Position numbers and translations under genes: made by a program | Notes under the pieces: generated by a model | Databases searched by the model: none | Seen by the model: the letters and a program-made list of their open reading frames with translations, nothing else | Told to the model about the DNA's origin: nothing | In this document: positions 46,014 through 55,711 of the stretch, one piece after another | How positions within the stretch are numbered: position 1 is the first letter of the stretch | Layout of the letters: each line of letters starts with the position of its first letter | NCBI GenBank assembly: GCA_020747015.1 | Contig: JAGTJM010000057.1 | Coordinates: forward strand, 151,057 to 215,056 | DNA from: Pyrenochaeta sp. MPI-SDFR-AT-0127 | Lineage: Eukaryota; Ascomycota; Dothideomycetes; Pleosporales; Cucurbitariaceae | Length of the DNA: 64,000 bases | Direction of reading: 5' to 3'

Positions 46014-46946
46014 ATGGCCTTCGATGAGCCAGTCTTGGTAACGTTACCTACCTTTCCCGAAGTAACACTTCTCGATTCTACGCCGATGTCAGAGACGTCT
46101 CCAACAGCCCCATCTGCAAATACAGAGCTGAACAAGCTCTGCCAGATAATTAAGGACAAAGGACTGTCAGATTTGCTCCGTAATCTACCCCCTGCTACTT
46201 CAATCACTGTGGAACCACAGAACCGCTTTGTAAGTACATATCCGCACAAAGTCTGCATCGGTACCCTTGGTAGCAGCCCTGTATGGGCATCACTCAAAGA
46301 AACGCGCCACCGTGAACAGAGCGCAGACTGTGCGCCGGATTTGTTCTTCTACACAGGCCATTCCGACGCGGAGCTAAAACCCAGTGGTCCATTCCACAGC
46401 CTCGGAAACATCTCCATGGTGGACCCGTTCAGGGCTCATTGGGATTTGACGCATGATATGCCGAAGTCGGACACGGAAAAGTCTCGCCATGGATCTGAAA
46501 ATAGACGAGGCCAATTCAAGAGTTTGGTGTACTGGTATCTTTTGAATGACGCGGTGGGAAGGAATAGCAAGTGCCATATCCCAAAGGCGATTCCTGCATA
46601 CTTTGCATCAGCCTTGAAGACGTTGAAACCTGCGAAAATGAACTGTGCAGGACTGCAATATACTCAAGGGAGCGTGTCCGCGGAAACATTCACTCCCCCA
46701 GTCTGTAAGGCTGAAGTACCACACCCCGAATACCCTGAAGACACGTGCGTCACAGACCTGCAGAGCGCTTTCGATCAGCATGTCAAACTTCGTGCGCGAA
46801 ATGCCGCACTAATGCAACAAGCGGCGGAACTCAAGCGGAAATACGAAGAGATCCTAGAAGAACGGGAGAGGGTGGACAGTGCTCTGCAGGACAATAAGAG
46901 AGTCATGGCTCGGCTTGCTGAATGGTTGTCAGAGGATTCGAAGTAG
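46014..46946 (+). CDS. orphan protein with one copy of a shared 'LLxxLP...WY' domain and a C-terminal coiled coil
   Basis: One exon of 310 aa; the first ATG is at 46014, after an upstream non-ATG frame extension. The domain (about 38-207) starts with KDKGLSDLLRNLP, continues with YPHKVCIGT and VWASLKETR, and has a central DPFRAHWDL and SRHGSEN block. It ends with QFKSLVYWYLLNDAVG and YFASALKTLKP. The same order of motifs occurs twice in the protein encoded at 50028-51653, so these are paralogous domains. Residues about 250-305 form an acidic/basic coiled coil. There is no signal peptide or membrane segment. I recognise no described family. It stands next to dynein but on the accessory side; the function is unknown. 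Confidence 0.75.
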   Translation: MAFDEPVLVTLPTFPEVTLLDSTPMSETSPTAPSANTELNKLCQIIKDKGLSDLLRNLPPATSITVEPQNRFVSTYPHKVCIGTLGSSPVWASLKETRHREQSADCAPDLFFYTGHSDAELKPSGPFHSLGNISMVDPFRAHWDLTHDMPKSDTEKSRHGSENRRGQFKSLVYWYLLNDAVGRNSKCHIPKAIPAYFASALKTLKPAKMNCAGLQYTQGSVSAETFTPPVCKAEVPHPEYPEDTCVTDLQSAFDQHVKLRARNAALMQQAAELKRKYEEILEERERVDSALQDNKRVMARLAEWLSEDSK

Positions 46947-47614
46947 CGTTGTGGAGATGGCAGAAACATGATCGAAGCGGTCTTACAGAATAGTCATGAA
47001 ATCTTGGAAGCGTGGAACTACGAGGAAAGATATAGTACCATGCCTTAGGTGGAACGGCAATCTGGGACAGAATTCTGAGTTTGAAAAATGAATGGATTGT
47101 CTAAATTATTCAGAGTTATTCTGAGACAGAGGTTTGATGCGTTTGCAAATAAAGGCTTTTGGAATCATGTAAATGATTAACATTGTCTTTAATTCTTATT
47201 CCGCATACAACGTGCTCTATCCCCACAAGTTCTCTCATCGAAGTTGCATGGGATAACATGCTCCGCCTTGCGCCAACGGAGCTCTCAGGGTAAGTTTATT
47301 TTTGGAAAGAATATAACGCAAAATGCTTAGCCCCTGTGAGGTGCATTGCTAGTAGATACCTTTACTTGAACCATGATGAAATTAGTAAGGCCTGGAGGTT
47401 ACGCAGAGCTAGGTGAAATAATTTGGTGTTTCGGCACGGTCAAGCTAGAAAAGTTGCACCAGGTAAACAAACACAATTCATGGCATCCATCTTCACTTTC
47501 GATTTGCATTCCTATCTCACTACCCTGTGCATATCATACATCACGATCTCCACAGACGCTAGCTGTCCGTAGCATACAGATGTAATCCAACTCTGATCAC
47601 CAAATTATATACTC
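46947..47614. other. intergenic, AT-richer stretch
   Basis: About 670 bases between two plus-strand orphan genes. A frame of 70 codons at 47373-47585 begins MMKLVRPGGYAELGEIIW. It is reminiscent of a methyltransferase motif II/III segment, but is too short and isolated to call a gene. The rest is non-descript. Confidence 0.35.
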
Positions 47615-48754
47615 ATGTCTCCGCGACAGACGCGTGATCGCACTGTACGCACGCCGTACATCAGATTGGGTTCCAACGAAGCCATCGAGGACAATGCCAC
47701 CAAATCGGATTCCGACAGCGACGAAAACCCACACCAGCGTAGATGGAGCGTTAGGCTCAGTAGAGACCAAACAACAGCGTCCCCGAGGCTGAAGAACGGT
47801 CGGTATGGTATGTTTTCGACAGCCGATATACCTTTACCTTCAACGCCCAAGTCCACAGCTTCTGTAGGTCAGCCAACGTCGAAACACACAGATAGAAAAA
47901 GGAAGAGAAGCCACGGTATGATTGAAGAAAGGACTAGGAAGCACCAGCAAAGCCCGCTGTTCGAGCCTGAAGATGACGTTGAGAGTGTTGGGGACACGAG
48001 CGATAGTGAGAGCACAACCATGCGAAGCCCATCGGTAACCGTAACTTCAAAAAAGCGGGCAAAGCCAAGTGTAGTAGAAGACCCAATTAGCGATCGCGAT
48101 GAAACACCTACCATGGTAACAGACTTCGACTCTGAGTGCGAGATCATCGAGCAGCACGACAACCGCAGGCCTTCGCCGGATACAGGAGACCTTTTGGCTG
48201 TCGCGCAAATTCTGGAAGACTCGCCGCTTCCTGGAAACACCAGCGCTTTGCCACAATACCTTGAAACCATTGATCTACTATCCGAGCAATTCGCTATGCG
48301 AAAGAACCACTCAGACGCCATTCGCAACTTGGACGAAGAAGATCAAAAATTGGAGAAGAAGATCGTCGGCCTCCCAGACGAGCAAACAAAGCAAAACGAG
48401 GCCATCGCTGAGAACTGTGCTGCAGCAATCCAAAAAGACATGAGAAACAGGACGTTCAACAGTGTCCAGGCAATCAATGACGTGTTTGCCAAGAGACAAA
48501 CGGAAGCGGAGAAGGGGCGCGAGGAGGTTGACCAGCTGATGACCGAAAAGAGGGCTACATACGGGTTGCAAAGAGAAGGGATTCCAGCAAAGAAGGTTGC
48601 TGTAGAACATGAGCTCCGTGAAGTGGAGGAGGCGATTGTAGGCATAAATGAGCAGAAATCTATGCTAGAGAGAAAAGGTGGCCTTGCTATGGCATTCGAG
48701 CTAGGGAAGATGGTAGAAGCAAAGTTAGGAAGCAGGAAAAGGCGAGCCTGGTGA
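47615..48754 (+). CDS. orphan basic/acidic protein with C-terminal coiled coil, 379 aa
   Basis: One exon from ATG 47615. Residues 1-190 are low-complexity: Ser/Asp-rich stretches and basic patches such as KHTDRKRKRS and KKRAKPS that resemble nuclear localisation signals. Residues about 205-365 are strongly helical and charged, with heptad-like spacing (DEEDQKLEKKIVGLPDEQTK, EVEEAIVGINEQKSMLERK), which indicates a coiled coil. The protein ends with RKRRAW. It carries no copy of the domain shared by its two neighbours, but like them it ends in a coiled coil. No family was recognised. A nuclear, oligomerising protein is a reasonable inference. Confidence 0.7.
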   Translation: MSPRQTRDRTVRTPYIRLGSNEAIEDNATKSDSDSDENPHQRRWSVRLSRDQTTASPRLKNGRYGMFSTADIPLPSTPKSTASVGQPTSKHTDRKRKRSHGMIEERTRKHQQSPLFEPEDDVESVGDTSDSESTTMRSPSVTVTSKKRAKPSVVEDPISDRDETPTMVTDFDSECEIIEQHDNRRPSPDTGDLLAVAQILEDSPLPGNTSALPQYLETIDLLSEQFAMRKNHSDAIRNLDEEDQKLEKKIVGLPDEQTKQNEAIAENCAAAIQKDMRNRTFNSVQAINDVFAKRQTEAEKGREEVDQLMTEKRATYGLQREGIPAKKVAVEHELREVEEAIVGINEQKSMLERKGGLAMAFELGKMVEAKLGSRKRRAW

Positions 48755-48965
48755 GGTATAGTTGGGCTTACGCGCAGCGCTAATCAAAGCGGACGTTGCA
48801 ATTCTCAGGCATGAGAGATCCGCATCATTATACTCGAGAATGCTGAAGTGGTGAATGGTTGGTAGAACTTGAACATTAATATCCACCTGAGCCTCTCTGG
48901 TAGCATCTAGGCTTGTGAACTCAAAATAGATATCCTTTCATTACACGTGATTTCAACAAACATTC

Positions 48966-49787
48966 TTACTCCTCACAGCGCACATAACACACCCACCCAT
49001 TTACTACCCCAACTTTACACGGAATAGGATTCTCCTTCGTACCATATCTAAGCCTTGTCTGGTGTGTACGCTGCTTTCTGGCATCGCATCGCTTCTGCTT
49101 TCCAGCGACCTTGCCTTCTGCTTCGGCTTCCGCAGAATCCTCGCCTGCGAGTAAATATTCTATCTGGTTCTCTGTATACTCTCCTTTTACTTTTCCCGCA
49201 CTTTCAGCGCTGAAATGATCGGTACGAGGATCGTCGTCGCGGCTATGCCAGGGCTGATATTCCTGCGGTGCAAGATGGATTGAGTCGTATCTTTGTAATG
49301 TTTGTGTTCTCGAAGATATTGGAGTGCTGGAAGTCGAACTATTTCTGTTATGGTTCTGAAGTGTCTTTTCGCATCTTCTGTACGCAGTGGCTGATTCCAT
49401 TGTCGTGTGCGATGACATCGGATGATATGCTTCGAACCGCTCTAGCGAGAAACTATGGCATGCAGGGTGACCTAGATATGGTTCGTGCACTGGATCATAG
49501 GAAGGGACCGTAGTTCTAGGTGTCTCACTTGCTGGTTTGCTGATTGTACTTGTAGTCATCTCCTCCCTAATTTGGTCGTTAGGGAAAGTGTGGTCTGCAT
49601 CTGCGTTTAATAACTCCACACTTGGCGACAGCTCAAGTGAGGTCTCGTGTGAATAGTGTGAATTCAAATCCTGGGATGGCGATACATGTTGCATGGGGGT
49701 TCGAGGGAGCGGCGAGGTTGAAATAGTGGGTTGTTGGGCCGAGATGGCTGACGAAGATGTGCAATTCAAGATGCGATGTAGATCCAT
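48966..49787 (-). CDS. orphan Ser/Thr-rich protein, 273 aa
   Basis: One exon from ATG 49787. The first 180 residues are Ser, Thr, Pro and His-rich and look disordered. The C-terminal part contains an acidic Ala/Glu-rich segment (EDSAEAEAEGKVAGKQKR), then basic residues and an ordered end with NPIPCKVGVVNGWVCYVRC. No signal peptide, membrane segment or known domain is visible. Its reality rests on frame length and on a well-formed end. Confidence 0.5.
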   Translation of the reverse strand: MDLHRILNCTSSSAISAQQPTISTSPLPRTPMQHVSPSQDLNSHYSHETSLELSPSVELLNADADHTFPNDQIREEMTTSTISKPASETPRTTVPSYDPVHEPYLGHPACHSFSLERFEAYHPMSSHTTMESATAYRRCEKTLQNHNRNSSTSSTPISSRTQTLQRYDSIHLAPQEYQPWHSRDDDPRTDHFSAESAGKVKGEYTENQIEYLLAGEDSAEAEAEGKVAGKQKRCDARKQRTHQTRLRYGTKENPIPCKVGVVNGWVCYVRCEE

Positions 49788-50027
49788 GAGGACGAGTTCG
49801 ATTCTTGATCTACCAAATGTAGGTGTAATTATGTGGTATAATAGTACATGTTTATAAACGCAAATGTTGAAAATCGTGTGAAATGTCCACGACCAACAAG
49901 CCTGAGAACCATAGTTCAGATGACGCCTAAGCTACACAATTCAACCATGTGTACGCTTCTTGATTCTACAACTAGCCAAAAATGTGGTAGTGTTAACGAT
50001 TACTCAATGAACTTAGACATTCATGTC

Positions 50028-51653
50028 TCATTCCCGTATATCTGGAATTGCCCGAGTTTTATCAATGATATTCTTCCTTACTGTTTTCCTGTCATTATCC
50101 ACCCTCCTTTTCTTCTCCATCACTTCGCTGTGCTGTCGTTCCCACTGTGCCAGGAAGGCCTGGCGCTCTGCATCTAGATTCTCGAGATTTGCATTCATTT
50201 TATCGACTTCTTTTGTCAGTCTTTGCTCTTCGGCAAAGCTCTTCCTAAGGTCCTCGAAGGCGACATCTTCGGCAGATCGCTTCGCGGCTCGCGGCGTGAG
50301 GGCAGTCTGCTGCTGCGATGGTAAGTTATAATCCGTAGTTGGTGAGTCATAATCCGTGAGTGGTGAGCTTGTCGCGCGGGCCACAGTTGTTGCGAGGGCT
50401 ACAGTTTTCGCGCAGGCCACGGTTGCCGTAGATGTGGATTGCGTCTGATCTTTGTGGACGCTCGGAATAACAACCCGTAAGGGCTCCACCACTAATGTCT
50501 GATTCACCGGCGGCTGAACAGCAGCTGAACCCATACGTCGAGCTATGAACTCGAGTACAGCACGGAATTTCTCCGGAAATCCCTTCACCTCCTTGAGTAC
50601 AATACCATTTGCGATACCTGCTGCCAAAAAGTACCACTTCACCATGATCGAAAACCTGGATTTATCAGTCTGATCAATAGCCAAAGCAGACTTTGGATAC
50701 GTCTTGTTGAACGGATGCAAGATGCGAGACTTTGCGACATGTTCTTGGTTAATAATTGTAGTGCTTCCATCTTCGCCCTCTGATAGGAATGCAATCACAT
50801 AATTTGTCGCATGGTACCGCATGTAGGCGAATATCTCGTTGTTGTTGTTGGTGTCATGACCGACAAACAACTTTTTGGGGAGAGCGAGTGGATAGTGCTT
50901 TTGATCAAAGAATTGGAGCTGATCGGGTTCAGGGATATTCTGTAGAAGATGCAACATGCCAACCGAGTCCAGATAATTCCGCACTTGTGTCAGGTCCTCG
51001 TTGTCATTCTTTTTCGCATTGACTGGTGGAGTTGCATTACCCGGTGTTGGAAACTTTGCACCTATCGATCGCGGCGTGCTGGAATTGCCAGGGTCTGTTG
51101 GGCAAAGCCCACGCGTAGTTCGTACATCTTGCGGGCTTTGTTCAACGATGCTTGGTGTCGCATGCCCGCCCACGAGCTCGCGTCTACTGATGCTCTCCGC
51201 TGTACGCCCTTCATCGACCACCTTCAAGGCGTTCAGGAAGCGCCTACAGTAATCGCTATTCTCACCTTCCTCTTTGTCCTCCAGTAAGCCCTTGGCCATG
51301 AAATACCATTTGACGAAGACTTTGAATCTCCGCTTACCCGCGTTGGAGTCATCGGCGTTGTACTTGAAAGGTGCATCGAGCGGCATCTGCATGACCTCAT
51401 CTTGTTGTATAGGATACATGTCATTGTCGCTATCAACTGGTCTTGCGCAAAATCGCATTTCATGACTTTTATCACCGTGCCTCACTAGGTAAGCGAAAAT
51501 GTCACGATTGTCGGCAGTACCAAGAAAGAGGGCTATTGCCGGTGATCCTAGGGTACACAGCACCCAGCGCAAGGTCTCGTGTGATGGCAGCGCCTGTAAC
51601 AAATGCTGACAACCTTGTTCGGCAATGTATTTTCGAATCTCGTGCAAGCCCAT
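50028..51653 (-). CDS. orphan protein with two tandem copies of the 'LLxxLP...WY' domain and a coiled coil, 541 aa
   Basis: One exon from ATG 51653. Domain copy 1 is about 1-147: GCQHLLQALP, ALFLGT, DIFAYLVRHG, RRFKVFVKWYFMAKG, RRFLNALK. Copy 2 is about 217-373: GMLHLLQNIP, KLFVGH, EIFAYMRYHA, SRFSIMVKWYFLAAG, EKFRAVLEF. The copies share the same motif order as the single domain encoded at 46014-46946. A Ser/Thr/Pro/Gly-rich linker (150-215) separates them. Residues about 400-450 are a low-complexity Thr/Ala/Asp region built on short DNA repeats. About 463-525 is a coiled coil rich in Glu, Lys and Arg. No known family, enzyme motif, signal peptide or membrane segment was seen. Internal duplication is seen directly; function is unknown. 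Confidence 0.78.
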   Translation of the reverse strand: MGLHEIRKYIAEQGCQHLLQALPSHETLRWVLCTLGSPAIALFLGTADNRDIFAYLVRHGDKSHEMRFCARPVDSDNDMYPIQQDEVMQMPLDAPFKYNADDSNAGKRRFKVFVKWYFMAKGLLEDKEEGENSDYCRRFLNALKVVDEGRTAESISRRELVGGHATPSIVEQSPQDVRTTRGLCPTDPGNSSTPRSIGAKFPTPGNATPPVNAKKNDNEDLTQVRNYLDSVGMLHLLQNIPEPDQLQFFDQKHYPLALPKKLFVGHDTNNNNEIFAYMRYHATNYVIAFLSEGEDGSTTIINQEHVAKSRILHPFNKTYPKSALAIDQTDKSRFSIMVKWYFLAAGIANGIVLKEVKGFPEKFRAVLEFIARRMGSAAVQPPVNQTLVVEPLRVVIPSVHKDQTQSTSTATVACAKTVALATTVARATSSPLTDYDSPTTDYNLPSQQQTALTPRAAKRSAEDVAFEDLRKSFAEEQRLTKEVDKMNANLENLDAERQAFLAQWERQHSEVMEKKRRVDNDRKTVRKNIIDKTRAIPDIRE

Positions 51654-52313
51654 GTCCGCTGGTGTGAGCCTCGAGGTGGGGAGACAACCTGATTCAAGTG
51701 TTGTGCCAACGCGAGACGTGTCAATATATTGGTTTCAAGCGCGTGGTGCATTTAATGATCCAAAAGGAATATCTGAGAGACGACAGATGCTCATCAAACC
51801 TGTCAACAAGATGTTTGGAAGCTGGAAGGTAGCAATCGTCAAGGCTGGCAGACAGCTTGACCCTGGACGGCAAGCGATCACGTGTTGACGTGCATTGTCT
51901 GTGCACAACCGCTCGACATAAACATCCGCCACAGTGCTTGGCCGCACACTGCCCTTTGCATGATCTCGTGCCGCCCTGCTCTGGCTTGCAAGCCTATGGT
52001 CAGTCAGAAGTCTGGTGAGGCAATCTCTCGTCCATTCTCATTCTATATCTGTTCTCAGCTCTTTGTGTATTGAGCGAAACAAACAACACAATATAACTTG
52101 TGGCTGGTAAACCATTCGTCATTGGAATGCTGCAGTTGCCGACTACCTCTATTGAGATCCGACCTGTGCTCCGCTCATAAGCGGTCCCCTTCAGAGGTTT
52201 GATATAGGAAATTATACGGCATCTGGTGGCGGTGCATCTGCAAGGAAATTGATAAGAAACCAAGAGAAGTGAAAGATGATATGACTGTTGGTATTAAAAA
52301 TTGGCTACGTTGC
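51654..52313. other. intergenic region upstream of the two-domain gene
   Basis: It should contain the promoter of the 541-aa protein gene and the 3' end of the glycosyltransferase gene, both on the minus strand. Short overlapping frames on both strands are not convincing. Confidence 0.35.
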
Positions 52314-53729
52314 TTATTTCTGATTCTGGGCTTTACACCGCTGATGGTTCGCCCACGCCGTAAACTTGTGTTTCTTCCACCCGCTCTTCCACGTTCTGAT
52401 CTTCCTCTCTCCATTGATATTCCACTCCTGAGGCTCCACATGCGATCCAAATCTGACACTGCTGCTGAGATGACACTTTGTCTGCGGATTGTCGTTCCAA
52501 TTCTTCTGTGCTATTGACGAGTAGGACCATTGCATGCAGTACTCACTCTTATCGCACGAATCTTGGCATGCCTCTGCCGACTCCTCCCCATTCGGCGCCC
52601 GCGCCGAGTCAGGCTGGTCACCTTCGAAGAGTATATTCCAGCGCGAGTTTGATGACTCGGAGGACAGATTATCCCAGTCATTTCGCGTGTAATTGAGATT
52701 TTCTGGCGCCATGAAGCGATCCCACAAATCCGCAAAAGCCAACGGGCTCCTGACTAAATTTTCTTCTGCTCGCTCCTTCTCCAGTTTCCACAGGTCGCTC
52801 GCGATGTCCGCAGAGACATGATGCATCATTAGAACTGGCTCGCACCATAGGGCAGGCGAGAAGGGCACGCTGCTTGGATCGAATCCGGTTATCCCTGGCC
52901 AGACACCTTCGAGGCCAATCTTGAGCTCTGCTTGCAAAACATTGAAGACGAGGTCGAGAGCCGAATCGTAGTCTTCGATTTGATTTTGCCAACTTTTAAT
53001 GAGGTCTTTTCGGTCTTTGAATAGTTCTTTCATCGCCTCTCGCGAAATGATAAACGAGCTGCCGCCGGCTGCGAAGGGGTCGGGTACGCTGGATACTGGT
53101 GGATTACCGAAGAAATGCTTCAGCGCCGGGTTATACTGGCTCAACCAGTCTAGTAGATTCGGTCGGTTAATGTACGTCTCGTCATCGACGAAAGCATACC
53201 AGCTCCGATCTGGCCTGTACTCCCATGCAGCCGCCATGGCCTGCAGTATCTTGTACTTGTACAATGTTGCCAGTATTCGCTTTTCATCCTGTGGATCCTC
53301 CTTCCTGAGCTTGTGCATGGGCAAGCTTTTCCTCGAGTAATCCACCTGGGCCCTGTATCTCCCCAGCTCCTTGGTCTCGACGATGAAGTTCTGCGAGTAC
53401 CGCCACAGTACGTCAAAGATTGGCCACACGCCAATTTCCATTTGTAGGTCCCCAAACAGTAACAGAGAGTCACGATCTGCATCGTTGACATAGACTAGGA
53501 GCGGTGCAACCTTTGCGTAGACATCGGTCGCGGTGGTGATGACGGAAACGACGAGCTGGTCATGTTGGACGTGGTGCGGGCCGAGGGATGTGTGCGGTCG
53601 CTGGTTCGCCGGCAGTTCGTCGTCGTCGTAGTAGTGTGGCCATCCTTTGACCCAGCAGAAGGCATATATGACGACCAGGAGGAGGAGGAATCGCGCTGGG
53701 CGCGGAAGGTGCGTTCGTGAGGCGAGCAT
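52314..53729 (-). CDS. GT31-like glycosyltransferase, type II membrane protein
   Basis: One exon of 471 aa. ATG 53729 was chosen because a short basic N-terminus (MLASRTHLPRPARF) is then directly followed by one hydrophobic anchor (about 13-28), the type II Golgi layout. The luminal domain has SWYAFVDDETYINRPNLL with an Asp-Asp-Glu metal motif (about 182-184). AAGGSSFIISR and a later D-Y-D-S-A-L-D segment agree with the fungal GT31 / DUF604-type proteins related to beta-1,3-galactosyl and fringe-like enzymes. The C-terminal 90 residues contain paired cysteines (EACQDSCDKSEYCMQW), resembling a PAN/apple-like module. The predicted action is transfer of a sugar from a nucleotide donor in the Golgi; donor and acceptor are unknown. 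Confidence 0.8.
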   Translation of the reverse strand: MLASRTHLPRPARFLLLLVVIYAFCWVKGWPHYYDDDELPANQRPHTSLGPHHVQHDQLVVSVITTATDVYAKVAPLLVYVNDADRDSLLLFGDLQMEIGVWPIFDVLWRYSQNFIVETKELGRYRAQVDYSRKSLPMHKLRKEDPQDEKRILATLYKYKILQAMAAAWEYRPDRSWYAFVDDETYINRPNLLDWLSQYNPALKHFFGNPPVSSVPDPFAAGGSSFIISREAMKELFKDRKDLIKSWQNQIEDYDSALDLVFNVLQAELKIGLEGVWPGITGFDPSSVPFSPALWCEPVLMMHHVSADIASDLWKLEKERAEENLVRSPLAFADLWDRFMAPENLNYTRNDWDNLSSESSNSRWNILFEGDQPDSARAPNGEESAEACQDSCDKSEYCMQWSYSSIAQKNWNDNPQTKCHLSSSVRFGSHVEPQEWNINGERKIRTWKSGWKKHKFTAWANHQRCKAQNQK

Positions 53730-54714
53730 GGTCGCTAACGGGGGGTGTATATCATCTGTATGTGGGGAAGAAGAAAGCGAGAGGACCAAGGTTAGTATTC
53801 GAGGGGGAGCATTAGCCCATTGCGACGAAGGAAGCCGTAACGCGGTGTCCTGTAGTTTTGTGGTTCTGTGGATGTTCAGGGCCTCAGGGATGCGCCACGG
53901 CTAGCCCTTGTGTGGCTGCCGGACACATTCCTTGAGTGGGGCTGACGTCCGCATTTGTAAGGGCACGCGTCATGAGCGATATACAATGTTGCAACGGCCA
54001 TGTCGGAACGCAAGAAGTCTTCGATATCAAATGTTTCGGCCTGTCTCATCTGAATCATGGTGACTGACGCCGTCGGTTGATGGGGTTTGTGTTTGTCTTG
54101 GCTCTGTAGGGCACTTGGCCCGCCCAGCCAAGGGTCGGATGCGACCCAGTCCGGAAGGCACGACTGTCCATCGTACACACTTGCTCCTGCCGCATTCAGA
54201 CGGCTGCAATAGGTACCTGGTAGACGTTGGTGCAATTGTTGCCATTATGTAAGGCTTTGACCTTGGTTGGGCGCGCGGAAAGCCTCCATTTTTGCGACAC
54301 GAGAGATACGAGCGGCGTGCAAGGAGGAGCTCGTCATGCCCAACGGGGTTACCCTATGGCCGGCCGTCATTATAGCCCCTTGATGCGGCCTAGTGCCAAT
54401 CAGTCGCAACTTCCCCAGCAGCAAGAGCAAAGGGACATGGAGGAAAGCGCGATAAAACACCTTGATGGTGTCTCTGCCTTCTTTGCGCCGCCCATGTACC
54501 GTATTTTTATGATCTCTCATTGAAAAGCCCACCTCTACATAAAAAAACATGAAAGTCGATTGAGAAGAAGAATGGATGAAGCATGACAGCAATGCTATTC
54601 TCAATCTACGGGCATGCACGCGCGCACAACTGAGACCAAAAGTATCGGAAGATAACAAATTATAACAACATCTACGAGCGACTTCCATCAACGGAAGAAT
54701 TCACTTAATCATCC
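53730..54714. other. intergenic region, about 1 kb
   Basis: 5' flank of the glycosyltransferase gene and 3' flank of the TPR gene. A 119-codon minus-strand frame (53876-54235) lacks a clear ATG context and family features. No repeat or RNA gene was recognised. Confidence 0.4.
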
Positions 54715-55711
54715 TCAGCTCTCGTCTGCAGTAATCTGGAGCATGCGCAAGCCCTCGAGTGCTTGCTCTGAGGCCACTCGCGTTGGGTGATCCTCTCCTA
54801 GAGGCGCCCATCCCCCTTCACTCACAAAAGATAGCATCTGCATCGCTTTCGTCACCTGTCCGTCTAACTTGTATGCAATACCAAGCTCGTATCGTGCCAA
54901 AAACACATATGGGTGGGAATTTCCCAGGATAAGTTCACAAATCTCAGGAACAAGGTCCAACATCGCGACTGAACTTGTCAAGAGTCCTTGCTCACGATAC
55001 TTCAAGCCCAGATTGAACATACTGGTCATTGTGAGAAAATGCGCGTGCCCAAACTTCTGCTTGTTCAGCTCCACCTCAAGCTCGAGATCTTCCAAACCTC
55101 TGTCATTGACATCTGTACCAGTGGAAGCGATTGGATCATCTTTGTTGTCTCCAGGACCAAGCGCCTTGAGATCAATGTTAATGGCCTCACCACCGTCATT
55201 GTATGTTGCCCGATTCCAGCCAACCACGCATACTCGAATAACACATTTGACGCTTTTGTTAATGCAGGTTATCAGATGCTCCAGTTCATTTTTATCTTCA
55301 TAGAGTGTGTATTTCTCCTCTGGCAATGTTATTAAGGCTACATCCCACGGAACTTTTAGGCCATGGATGAGAGCCAAAACTATCCATTCTCATTAGTTAT
55401 CGAATCCCTGCGTACTCCCCTGACAACTCACCATCGACCAACTCGTGTTCTAAGATATCTAAATACTGTAGCATCAGAGACCGCAGATGCGATACCTGTG
55501 GCAATCGATTGTCGAGCGAACGTCTAGTCCGCCGGTGTGCTCCGAAATAGTCAGACCACATCTGGAATTGTCGATAGATTCTATTTAGAATCACAGCCAA
55601 GTTTCCAGTCATCTGTATCCTTGACTCTGAAAAAGCACTACTCTCCGCGAACCTTGAGCTCAAGTTTCGGAAAGCCCTGTGGCAGTCAATCACGCGGTCG
55701 GGAAGCGACAT
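54715..55711 (-). CDS. TPR protein with a fungal NLR/Clr5-type N-terminal helical module (2 exons)
   Basis: Exon 1 is 55711-55432 and exon 2 is 55379-54715; the 52-nt intron (GTGAGT ... AACTAAT ... ATAG) joins in frame, giving 314 aa. The N-terminal helices contain the pattern RQFQMWSDYFGAHRRTRRSLDNRL. It resembles the RFxxWAGNxGAxxxGxxSLDxRL module at the start of many Pezizomycotina proteins with NACHT, TPR or zinc-finger regions. Residues from about 205 read as TPR/kinesin-light-chain-like repeats (TSMFNLGLKYREQGLLTSS, ARYELGIAYKLDGQVTKAM). A middle segment is acidic. The N-terminal module is assigned from memory of the pattern and is less sure than the repeats. It may act in signalling or self/non-self recognition; that is inference. 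Confidence 0.65.

Noticed and set aside
47373..47585. Methyltransferase-like fragment (RPGGYAELGE)
   Set aside because: Only about ten residues fit and the frame ends after 70 codons; too little to call a gene or pseudogene.
53876..54235. 119-codon minus-strand frame between glycosyltransferase and TPR genes
   Set aside because: No ATG at its start, no recognisable motif and many rare residue combinations; probably non-coding.
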